This document shows, piece after piece, positions 7,041-12,943 of a stretch of 12,943 bases of DNA. The position numbers were made by a program, and so were the translations under genes. How positions within the stretch are numbered: position 1 is the stretch's first letter; each line of letters begins with the position of its first letter. The notes beneath the pieces were generated by a model. That model had not been told where the DNA came from. It ran no database searches and saw nothing but the letters and a program-made list of their open reading frames with translations. This DNA comes from Halieaceae bacterium (GTDB taxonomy: Bacteria > Pseudomonadota > Gammaproteobacteria > Pseudomonadales > Halieaceae): the NCBI GenBank assembly GCA_011523115.1, contig WTHO01000024.1, positions 12,624 through 25,566 of the forward strand. Reading direction: 5' to 3'.

Positions 7041-7863
7041 CTGGCGGGGTGGTCTGCGCAAAATGCAGGTTGAGTTGGGGGAGACCGTGCGCTACCGGTT
7101 GTTCCCTGAGCAGGGTGGCTTGTGTCTGAACGAGAGTCTCGGGCAATCCATCAGACTCTCTTTCACCGGCGCTATCCACTGTGTGGCCTGTGATCGACTC
7201 ACCAAAAAAAGTTTCAACCAGGGTTATTGTTTTCCGTGTTTACGCAAGCTCGCTGCCTGCGACAGCTGCATTGTCAGCCCGGAAAAATGCCATTTGGCCG
7301 AGGGCACCTGCCGAGAGCCCGATTGGGCAGAGACACACTGTCAGGTGCCACATATTGTCTACCTGTCGAATACCTCCAGTGTGAAGGTCGGTATCACTCG
7401 AGAGACCCAGATTCCGACGCGCTGGATTGATCAGGGCGCAACGCAGGCGAAACCGATCGCGCGAGTCCAAACGCGCCATCAGTCTGGACTGCTCGAAGTG
7501 CTATGTGCACAGCACGTCGGTGATCGCACTGCATGGCAGACCATGCTGAAAGGGAATGGCGAGCCGCAGGATTTAGAGGCGATACGTCAAAAGGTGATGG
7601 CCAGTTGCAAGGAGGGTATTGCCGACCTGCAGCTGCAGCATGGTGACTCGGCTTTCGAGCTTTTGGAGGACGCCCCGGAGACAGAGATTGAGTATCCGGT
7701 GTTGAATTGGCCGGAGAAGGTCAAGGCCCATAACTTTGACAAGCAGCCGGTGGTAGAAGGAACGTTGATGGGTATCAAGGGCCAATATCTGATGCTGGAT
7801 ACCGGTGTACTCAACATCCGCAAGTTTGGTGGTTACGAGGTCGAGATCAAGGTGGCAGCATGA
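7033..7863 (+). CDS. DUF2797 family protein with zinc-ribbon cysteines and a GIY-YIG-like segment, 276 aa
   Basis: This is a conserved protein of unknown function. Eight cysteines in the first third look like two metal-binding clusters: C50-x2-C53 with C66-x2-C69, and C76-x2-C79 with C86 and C93. C103 is extra. The middle reads HIVYLSNTSSVKVGIT (107-122), followed by R130, WIDQGA and E155. By eye this resembles the VYL...KVGIT...R...E layout of GIY-YIG/T5orf172-type nuclease folds; that is an inference and not an established function. The C-terminal third is rich in beta-type sequence (GTLMGIKGQYLMLDTGVLNI) and could be an OB-like or nucleic-acid-contacting piece. GGAAGGAG at 7018-7025 lies seven bases before the ATG, a strong initiation signal although the start overlaps DUF1315. 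An A7 run at 7204-7210 sits in the codons before the second pair of the first cluster. Its stop overlaps pepN as ATGA. Confidence 0.85.
   Translation: MSDWRGGLRKMQVELGETVRYRLFPEQGGLCLNESLGQSIRLSFTGAIHCVACDRLTKKSFNQGYCFPCLRKLAACDSCIVSPEKCHLAEGTCREPDWAETHCQVPHIVYLSNTSSVKVGITRETQIPTRWIDQGATQAKPIARVQTRHQSGLLEVLCAQHVGDRTAWQTMLKGNGEPQDLEAIRQKVMASCKEGIADLQLQHGDSAFELLEDAPETEIEYPVLNWPEKVKAHNFDKQPVVEGTLMGIKGQYLMLDTGVLNIRKFGGYEVEIKVAA
7849..7855 (+). promoter_or_regulatory. Shine-Dalgarno for pepN that favours the second of two adjacent ATGs
   Basis: AAGGTGG ends four bases before the ATG at 7860 and seven before the ATG at 7863. The latter spacing is closer to optimal, so the protein may begin MALREG and not MMALREG. 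The 7860 start forms the ATGA overlap with the upstream stop, so both are plausible. Confidence 0.45.
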
Positions 7864-10478
7864 TGGCGTTACGAGAAGGATTACCCGGCACAATCTATCG
7901 CAAGGACTACGAAGCTCCGGATTTCGGGGTTAACACGGTCGACTTGCTGGTGCAGATCGAACAGGGCCGTACTCGGGTTACTGCCACACTTGACCTTATC
8001 CGACGAACAGCCGGGGATCGCCCGCTCAGGCTCGACGGCGAGGCATTGGATTTACAGTGGGTGGAGCTTGATGGTGCGAGACTTGATAGCACTCAATACC
8101 AGATAGAGTCGGGGCAGCTGGTGATCCAGTCGGTGCCCGATGGATGCACCCTTCGCACCTGCGTTGATATCTGCCCTGAGGACAACACCTCTCTGGAGGG
8201 GTTTTATCGCTCTCAGAGCGCCTATTGCACACAATGCGAGGCGGAGGGGTTTCGCAAGATTACGTATTTCCCGGACCGGCCGGATGTTCTCGCGGTGTAT
8301 ACAGTGACCCTCGAGGCCAGCAGCGAGGCCTGCCCCGTTCTGCTCAGCAACGGTAATCTTGTCAGCGAAGAGAAACTTGAGGGCGGTCGTCACCGAGCCG
8401 TCTGGCACGATCCTTTTCCCAAACCCAGTTACCTGTTCGCCATGGTGGCAGGGGATCTCAAGCGCGTTAGCGATCAGTTTGTTATCTGCTCGGGTAAATC
8501 GGTCGATCTACACATTTGGGTGGAGGAGAAAGATGTCGGCTACTGCGATCATGCGATGAACTCTCTGAAGGCAGCGATGCGATGGGACGAGCAGGTCTAT
8601 GGTCTCGAATATGACCTTGAGCTCTACAACATCGTAGCGGTGGACGACTTCAACATGGGGGCCATGGAGAACAAGAGTCTGAATGTCTTCAACACCTCCT
8701 GCGTGCTGGCACACCCCGACATCACGACGGATATGGGTTTTCAGCGGGTCGAGGCGGTAGTCGCCCACGAGTACTTCCATAACTACTCGGGCAACCGGGT
8801 CACCTGCAGAGACTGGTTTCAGTTGAGCTTGAAAGAAGGCTTTACCGTTTTTCGTGACAGCGAATTTTCTGCGGACATGAATTCACGAGGGGTGAAGCGA
8901 GTAGAGGACGCGCTATTTTTGCGGACGCACCAATTTGCTGAGGATGCGGGTCCACTGGCGCACCCCGTGCGCCCTGATGCCTTTGTCGATATCTCGAACT
9001 TTTATACGCTTACGGTATATGAGAAGGGTGCCGAGGTGGTGCGGATGCTTCATACCCTGCTCGGTCCCGACGCCTTTCACGCCGGTACCACCCTCTATTT
9101 CGAGCGTTTCGACGGGCAGGCTGTGACCTGCGACGATTTTGTTGACTGTCTCGCTGAGGCATCGGGTCAGGACCTCGAGCAATTCCGCCGCTGGTACGAA
9201 CAGCCCGGTACGCCGGAAATCGCATTTGAAGAAAACTACGACCCAGAGGCCAAGCGTTACGAATTGCTGTTGCAGCAGCGGAATCTCTCCGGTGGCGAGG
9301 AGGAACGTCCGCCATTGGTCATTCCGGTCGCCGTCGGGCTGTTGGTAGAGGGTGAACCCCTGCCGCTTGATGGCAGCACAACGAAGGTGTTGGCGCTGAA
9401 AGATCGTGAGCAGCGATTTATTTTTGACGATGTGCCCGCCAGGCCAGTGCTCTCTTGCCTCAGGGGCTTTTCGGCACCGGTCCGATTGGTGACGGATCAA
9501 TCCGAGTCAGACTTGCTGACGTTGATGGGCGGTGACGATGACGCATTTGTGGCTTGGGATGCTGCCCAAAGCCTTCTGGCGAGGTCCATTGAGCGGGTCA
9601 GCCCGGAGTCGCCCGATGCGTTTACCGCGGATTTGCAGCGCGCGTGCGAACAAGTGCTGTCTGGCGGCATGGATCCGGCGATGAAAGCGCTGACCTTGTC
9701 TCTCCCCAGCGAGGAATACCTCGCTGACCGAGCTGCGCAGCGTGGGCTGGTTGACGTTGCGGAAATCCATCAGCAACGACGTCGCCTCAAAGCGGCAATG
9801 GGCGAGGCGATGAATTCTCCATGGCGTCAGGTGTTGACCTCTTACGCAAACGCCGAGCAATACAGGCCGGGCGCATACGATATCGGAGTGCGGGCGCTGC
9901 GACATCTCGCCCTCGACTTCCTGTTGGCCGCCGAGCCGCAAGCGCTTGGCCCGGCCCGGGATCTCTATGAATCATCAGACAACCTCACTGATCGCCTTGC
10001 CGCGCTCAGGTGGATCGTTTGCCACGGGCAGCCAGAGGAGCGGGCAGAGGTGCTGGACGATTTCTATGGGCGCTGGAAACATGAGGCATTGGTGGTCAAT
10101 CAATGGTTAACCGTTCAGGCTACCCGACCGAATGCCGATTGCGTTGAAAGCGTCGCGGCGCTCATGGAGCACGAGTCCTTTGATTGGAGAAATCCCAATA
10201 AATTAAGGGCACTTATCGGCGCGTTTGCGTCGAGTAACCCGATTGCGTTTCATCGGCCTGACGGTGCGGGCTACCGGCTGATGGGTGATGTCGTGGCGCG
10301 TATTCAGGCGACCAACCCCCAGATTGCGGCACGGATGCTTGCCCCGCTAACCCGCTGGAAGCGCTTCGCCAGCGGGCAGGACGCCATGCGGGGTGAATTA
10401 GAGCGCCTGGCGGCGATTGATCCGCTACCCAAAGATGTTTTTGAGGTGGTGAGTCGGGCGCTGAGTGAGAGCGGCTAA
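7860..10478 (+). CDS. pepN: Aminopeptidase N (PepN, M1 family zinc metallopeptidase), 872 aa
   Basis: This cytosolic broad-specificity aminopeptidase removes N-terminal residues from peptides in the late steps of protein turnover. The substrate-recognition GAMEN motif is at 267-271. The zinc site is H303-E304-x2-H307 with E326 as third ligand, in the HExxH-x18-E arrangement. Tyr387 in TLTVYEKG is the transition-state tyrosine. All are shifted by six residues from the E. coli PepN numbering I remember (261-265, 297/301/320, 381). Length is nearly that of E. coli PepN (870). Domain order is N-terminal beta domain (about 1-200), catalytic domain to about 450, small beta domain, then an alpha-helical C-terminal domain from about 550. 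The ATG at 7860 is followed at once by a second ATG. No frameshift or missing key residue was seen. It is the last gene of the + strand run, 46 bases from the convergent batD. Confidence 0.98.
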   Translation: MMALREGLPGTIYRKDYEAPDFGVNTVDLLVQIEQGRTRVTATLDLIRRTAGDRPLRLDGEALDLQWVELDGARLDSTQYQIESGQLVIQSVPDGCTLRTCVDICPEDNTSLEGFYRSQSAYCTQCEAEGFRKITYFPDRPDVLAVYTVTLEASSEACPVLLSNGNLVSEEKLEGGRHRAVWHDPFPKPSYLFAMVAGDLKRVSDQFVICSGKSVDLHIWVEEKDVGYCDHAMNSLKAAMRWDEQVYGLEYDLELYNIVAVDDFNMGAMENKSLNVFNTSCVLAHPDITTDMGFQRVEAVVAHEYFHNYSGNRVTCRDWFQLSLKEGFTVFRDSEFSADMNSRGVKRVEDALFLRTHQFAEDAGPLAHPVRPDAFVDISNFYTLTVYEKGAEVVRMLHTLLGPDAFHAGTTLYFERFDGQAVTCDDFVDCLAEASGQDLEQFRRWYEQPGTPEIAFEENYDPEAKRYELLLQQRNLSGGEEERPPLVIPVAVGLLVEGEPLPLDGSTTKVLALKDREQRFIFDDVPARPVLSCLRGFSAPVRLVTDQSESDLLTLMGGDDDAFVAWDAAQSLLARSIERVSPESPDAFTADLQRACEQVLSGGMDPAMKALTLSLPSEEYLADRAAQRGLVDVAEIHQQRRRLKAAMGEAMNSPWRQVLTSYANAEQYRPGAYDIGVRALRHLALDFLLAAEPQALGPARDLYESSDNLTDRLAALRWIVCHGQPEERAEVLDDFYGRWKHEALVVNQWLTVQATRPNADCVESVAALMEHESFDWRNPNKLRALIGAFASSNPIAFHRPDGAGYRLMGDVVARIQATNPQIAARMLAPLTRWKRFASGQDAMRGELERLAAIDPLPKDVFEVVSRALSESG

Positions 10479-10524
10479 GTGGGTCAGCGCCGGTACGCTC
10501 GCCACCGAGCCGTCATATAAAAGC
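10479..10524. other. Convergent intergenic gap between pepN and batD, no clear terminator
   Basis: Two converging genes meet here with only 46 bases between their stops. I saw a weak AGCG/CGCT pairing with a six-base loop near 10486-10499, and an AT-rich CATATAAAAG at 10514-10523. There is no GC-rich hairpin followed by a T-run on either strand. Transcripts may overlap or end by another mechanism. Confidence 0.4.
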
Positions 10525-12186
10525 TCAGGTGGGGTAGAGCGCAAGCGTTGACGACCCGCTGTCGCTGGTTCTCAGAGACGGTTCGTTGCGAAGTGTTTCA
10601 ATCAGCCCTTGATAACTACCGGCCGCCTCATCCACGCCGTACAGTGAACGATCCAAGCTTTGTAGCTGGCGTGCCAGTTCGTCCGAGCTGACCCGCGCGA
10701 GTGCGCTGAGAGACCCGAAGTGCCGGTCGTGATGAAGTGATGCCCAGTCCAGAACGGCGCGTCTCAGCGCGGCCACGTCGCCTGTTTCCAGATTGCGCCG
10801 GACCGCTACCAGCGCTTGCCGCAGATCAGCCGCTGCGGGCCCTGACGGCACGCTGTTTGACGGCCCGGTGTGGCCCGCGCGATGGCGAGTCCACAGAAGC
10901 ACAGCCAGCGCGAGCGCTATGAGCCAGCCGCTACCGCTCAAAATCCATATCCAGACGGGCAGAACGGCTGTCGAGGAAGGTGCGGAATCGGTGACCACAG
11001 TAGGGGCCTCGGTGCCCGGGATCGATAATGCGTTGACTGAAACGGATCGTGCAGGCAACACCGCAAACTGCAGCGTATCCGTCTCGGTGTTCCACCAGGG
11101 AATGCGAATTTCGGGAAGCGTCCAATTTCCGCCAGAGCGTGCGACCAGCGCCTCACTCTGAATACGCTGTCCTTGCAGGCCGTCAGCTAATTCGCTCTGT
11201 TCAATGGATTCCTGATCGGGATAGAAGCGCAGTTCCGGGATGTTCATCGTGCCCTGAATGCTGCTCAGAGGGGGTAGCTGGCTGCCCTGCAGACCCTTGG
11301 CGATCAGAGTCAGCGTTCGAGTGGTTGAATCGCCTACTTCGAGTGATTCAGGGTCCAGGGACCACTTCTCGGTCAAGTTCAGCTCGCGAGCCGGGAGCCA
11401 CACCTCCCCGGGAAAATCATCGGGTACGCTCTTTACTTGAAGTTCAATGGGTGAGGATGCCATTCGTAAGCGCCGGCCCAGACGGGCGCCGAGCAGTGAT
11501 CGCCCTGGCTGAACTTCTCGTGCCGTGAAACCAATTGCGGGGATCGTCAGTGTGCCGCTTTTTTGTGGGTACACCGCATATCGGAGCTCCGTGACCAGCC
11601 AGGTGCGGTTGCCGACCCGCCGCTGAAATGATCGTCTCTCCAGATCCTCAACGGTTGCTCCAGGGATGTCGAACACCGAAATCTCACCGCCGTCTAAATT
11701 GATGGCTTGTTGAAGCGTCACAGTGAGGATCGTCTCCGCCTGCACGTAGACCGAGGCTTCGTCGACACTGGCCTCAAAGAGCACCAGTGCATCGCCAGGT
11801 GCGACAATCGGTTCCGGATTCACACGAATCGCCACGGGCGTGGTAGAGCGGCCGCTGTGGCTGAGCGAGGGAATACTCAACGTGCCCTCCCGAAGCGGCG
11901 CAAGTTCCATTTCCAGTGAGCGAGTGACCTGATTCTGACCGTTGATATACCGTGCGTTGGTGGCGCTGGAGCGTGACAGGATTTCCCAGTCGCGACTCAG
12001 TGGGCTGAGATCAATTTCGGCCGGTTGCTCGCCGGCGTCTCCGAGGAGCGTCAGCCGCAGCGTCTCACCCATCGCGATTTCTCGCCGATCCACCGTCGCC
12101 GACAATTCTGCGACGGCCACCGATGCCCACAGCGAGGCCATGATCGTCGCCAGCAGTGCAAGCGTCTTACCAACGGATCGATTCAT
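10525..12186 (-). CDS. batD: BatD (oxygen tolerance-type) envelope protein, 553 aa
   Basis: BatD proteins are encoded in Bat/MoxR loci, first linked to aerotolerance in Bacteroides; the biochemical role is unclear. The N-terminus is a signal peptide: MNRSVGKT, a hydrophobic core to about 25, and likely cleavage after AVA at residue 26. The large exported beta-rich part includes DWEILSRSSATNARYINGQN (66-85), then an EMELAPLREGTLSIPSL region, and a second similar repeat with YAVYPQKSGTLTIPAI (203-218). Such paired Ig-like modules are typical of the family. A single transmembrane helix (about 409-433) is followed by positive residues, leaving a cytoplasmic tail of about 115 residues. The start is supported by AGGAG on the - strand (12191-12195) with a short four-base spacer. 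The gene overlaps the upstream TPR gene by 20 bases, indicating one operon. Confidence 0.92.
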   Translation of the reverse strand: MNRSVGKTLALLATIMASLWASVAVAELSATVDRREIAMGETLRLTLLGDAGEQPAEIDLSPLSRDWEILSRSSATNARYINGQNQVTRSLEMELAPLREGTLSIPSLSHSGRSTTPVAIRVNPEPIVAPGDALVLFEASVDEASVYVQAETILTVTLQQAINLDGGEISVFDIPGATVEDLERRSFQRRVGNRTWLVTELRYAVYPQKSGTLTIPAIGFTAREVQPGRSLLGARLGRRLRMASSPIELQVKSVPDDFPGEVWLPARELNLTEKWSLDPESLEVGDSTTRTLTLIAKGLQGSQLPPLSSIQGTMNIPELRFYPDQESIEQSELADGLQGQRIQSEALVARSGGNWTLPEIRIPWWNTETDTLQFAVLPARSVSVNALSIPGTEAPTVVTDSAPSSTAVLPVWIWILSGSGWLIALALAVLLWTRHRAGHTGPSNSVPSGPAAADLRQALVAVRRNLETGDVAALRRAVLDWASLHHDRHFGSLSALARVSSDELARQLQSLDRSLYGVDEAAGSYQGLIETLRNEPSLRTSDSGSSTLALYPT

Positions 12187-12943
12187 CGGGCTCCTCGCCT
12201 TCTCTCAGTCGCTGCATCGTCTGGTAGCGAAACTTGCGTCGCAACAATCCGCCCGGATCATCGGGCACGCGGCGCAGCCACTGTTCGAGTGCCTGCTGCT
12301 CTTCCAAAGCCTCGTCGAATTTTGCCATTTGTTCCTGTGTGGCGGCGTCCAAAGCCTCAGAATTGTCCCTCTGCTCATCCGCCAGCGCGGGATTCTGCTG
12401 ACTCGATTGCTCCTCGTTATTCCCTTGATCGCTCTCGCCGTCAGCGCTGTCACTCCCTTGATCTTCTTGAGCTCCCTGCTCGCTGTCGTCAGAGGATTCC
12501 GAGGATTCGCCGCCGTCTGATTCGCTCTCGCTCCCGTCCTCCGACTGCTCTTGCTCTGAATTTTCCTTATCACCCTGTTGCTCGTCTTCCTGCTCCTGCT
12601 GATCAAGAAGGGATTGAATGAAATCTCGATTGGCGATGGCATCCTCGGCATCAGGCTCCCGAGCCAGGCTCTCTTCATAGGCCTTCAGCGCGCCTTTGAG
12701 GTCACCTTGCAGCGCAAGCGAATTCCCCAAGTTGTACAGATTGTCAACGGTGAGATCACCGGCAAAACTTTGTGATGCGGCGTCATAGGCGCCGGCCGCA
12801 TACTCTGCCACGCCCCGCCAATCCGGGTTGGAGAAGGTCTGAGCCGCTTGATCGTGGGCGCCGGCTGCCATGTGTCTTGCCCCCTGCTGATCAGGCGTCA
12901 GCCAGAGATCCTGCCACTCCGCTGCCTCGGGCGGCGGCGATGC
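12167..12943 (-). CDS. BatB/BatC-type protein, C-terminal TPR part, 5' end outside window
   Basis: This is the C-terminal portion of a Bat-locus protein. The frame is open to the last base of the window: 24 further codons precede the first internal ATG (12871), and they encode AEWQDLWLTPDQQGARH. That resembles the joint between the VWA domain and TPR region in fused BatB proteins, so the start is upstream and a VWA domain probably lies outside the window. Counting from that ATG, a TPR-like helix pair, NLYNLGNSLALQGDLKGALK, spans 44-63 and continues to about 85. Next comes a highly acidic, Gln/Ser-rich low-complexity stretch (about 90-172). The family-typical end, ALEQWLRRVPDDPGGLLRRK (194-213), follows, then RYQTMQR. 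The TPR may bind other Bat proteins. Whether to call it BatB, BatC or a fusion depends on sequence outside the window. Confidence 0.85.
   Translation of the reverse strand, partial: ASPPPEAAEWQDLWLTPDQQGARHMAAGAHDQAAQTFSNPDWRGVAEYAAGAYDAASQSFAGDLTVDNLYNLGNSLALQGDLKGALKAYEESLAREPDAEDAIANRDFIQSLLDQQEQEDEQQGDKENSEQEQSEDGSESESDGGESSESSDDSEQGAQEDQGSDSADGESDQGNNEEQSSQQNPALADEQRDNSEALDAATQEQMAKFDEALEEQQALEQWLRRVPDDPGGLLRRKFRYQTMQRLREGEEPDESIRW
12356..12604 (-). repeat. Low-complexity acidic Gln/Ser/Glu/Asp linker in the BatB/BatC protein
   Basis: These 83 codons (about residues 90-172 counted from the ATG at 12871) encode almost only Glu, Asp, Gln, Ser, Gly and Asn, with virtually no hydrophobic residues. 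The segment separates the TPR from the conserved C-terminal motif and should be disordered. The codons are degenerate and no exact nucleotide repeat unit is obvious, so this is amino-acid bias and not a tandem DNA repeat. Confidence 0.8.

Noticed and set aside
7033..7863. DUF2797 gene as a homing endonuclease or defence nuclease
   Set aside because: It is embedded in a housekeeping operon without insertion scars, repeats or partner defence genes, so only a distant fold resemblance is claimed.
10479..10524. Bidirectional terminator between pepN and batD
   Set aside because: Only a 4-base stem could be drawn and there is no T-run on either strand.
11942..12621. Two overlapping + strand frames of about 190-200 codons opposite batD and the TPR gene
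   Set aside because: They mirror the low-complexity acidic linker, and the apparent hydrophobic stretch is only the complement of Glu/Gln/Ser codons.
12847..12871. ATG at 12871 as the true start of the TPR protein
   Set aside because: The frame stays open to the window edge and encodes WQDLWLTPDQQG, typical of the internal VWA-TPR joint in Bat proteins.

Overview
The window looks like ordinary chromosome from a moderately GC-rich gammaproteobacterium. The evidence is a PepN alanyl aminopeptidase of E. coli size, a NadK, a YeaC-type DUF1315 protein, a DUF2797 protein, a small rhomboid and a BatB/BatD pair, packed with almost no intergenic space. A marine lineage of the Halieaceae/OM60-NOR5 kind is my guess from overall flavour and is not demonstrated. 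I saw no tRNA, rRNA, transposase, integrase, CRISPR array or phage gene.

Layout. (1) Positions 1-729 hold the 3' part of an enoyl-CoA hydratase/isomerase-family gene whose start lies before the window. (2) After a 138-base gap, eight genes run on the + strand from 868 to 10478 with overlaps or gaps of 33 bases or less: a DMSO-reductase-family molybdopterin oxidoreductase, lipoyl synthase (lipA), a GT-B glycosyltransferase, NAD kinase (nadK), a rhomboid protease, a DUF1315 protein, a DUF2797 zinc-ribbon protein and aminopeptidase N (pepN). Four junctions are stop/start overlaps and one is a single-base gap. The glycosyltransferase-nadK junction holds a 10-codon mini-ORF linked at both ends by ATGA overlaps. 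(3) After a 46-base convergent gap, the - strand carries batD (10525-12186) and the C-terminal part of a BatB/BatC-type TPR protein (12167 to the window end), overlapping by 20 bases. These belong to a Bat (aerotolerance-type) locus that continues beyond the window.

How the genes fit together. The + strand run is mostly housekeeping: lipoate cofactor synthesis, NADP synthesis, peptide degradation and membrane proteolysis. The nadK-rhomboid-DUF1315-DUF2797-pepN order resembles what I remember from pseudomonads and relatives. The molybdoenzyme, lipA and glycosyltransferase form a less usual upstream half. The Bat proteins are probably envelope proteins that work with a MoxR ATPase encoded outside the window.

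No obvious new defence or mobile system is present. The points most worth a second look are the mini-ORF relay into nadK, the lone molybdoenzyme without a recognisable Cys/Sec/Ser metal ligand and coupled to lipA, and the GIY-YIG-like core in the DUF2797 protein.
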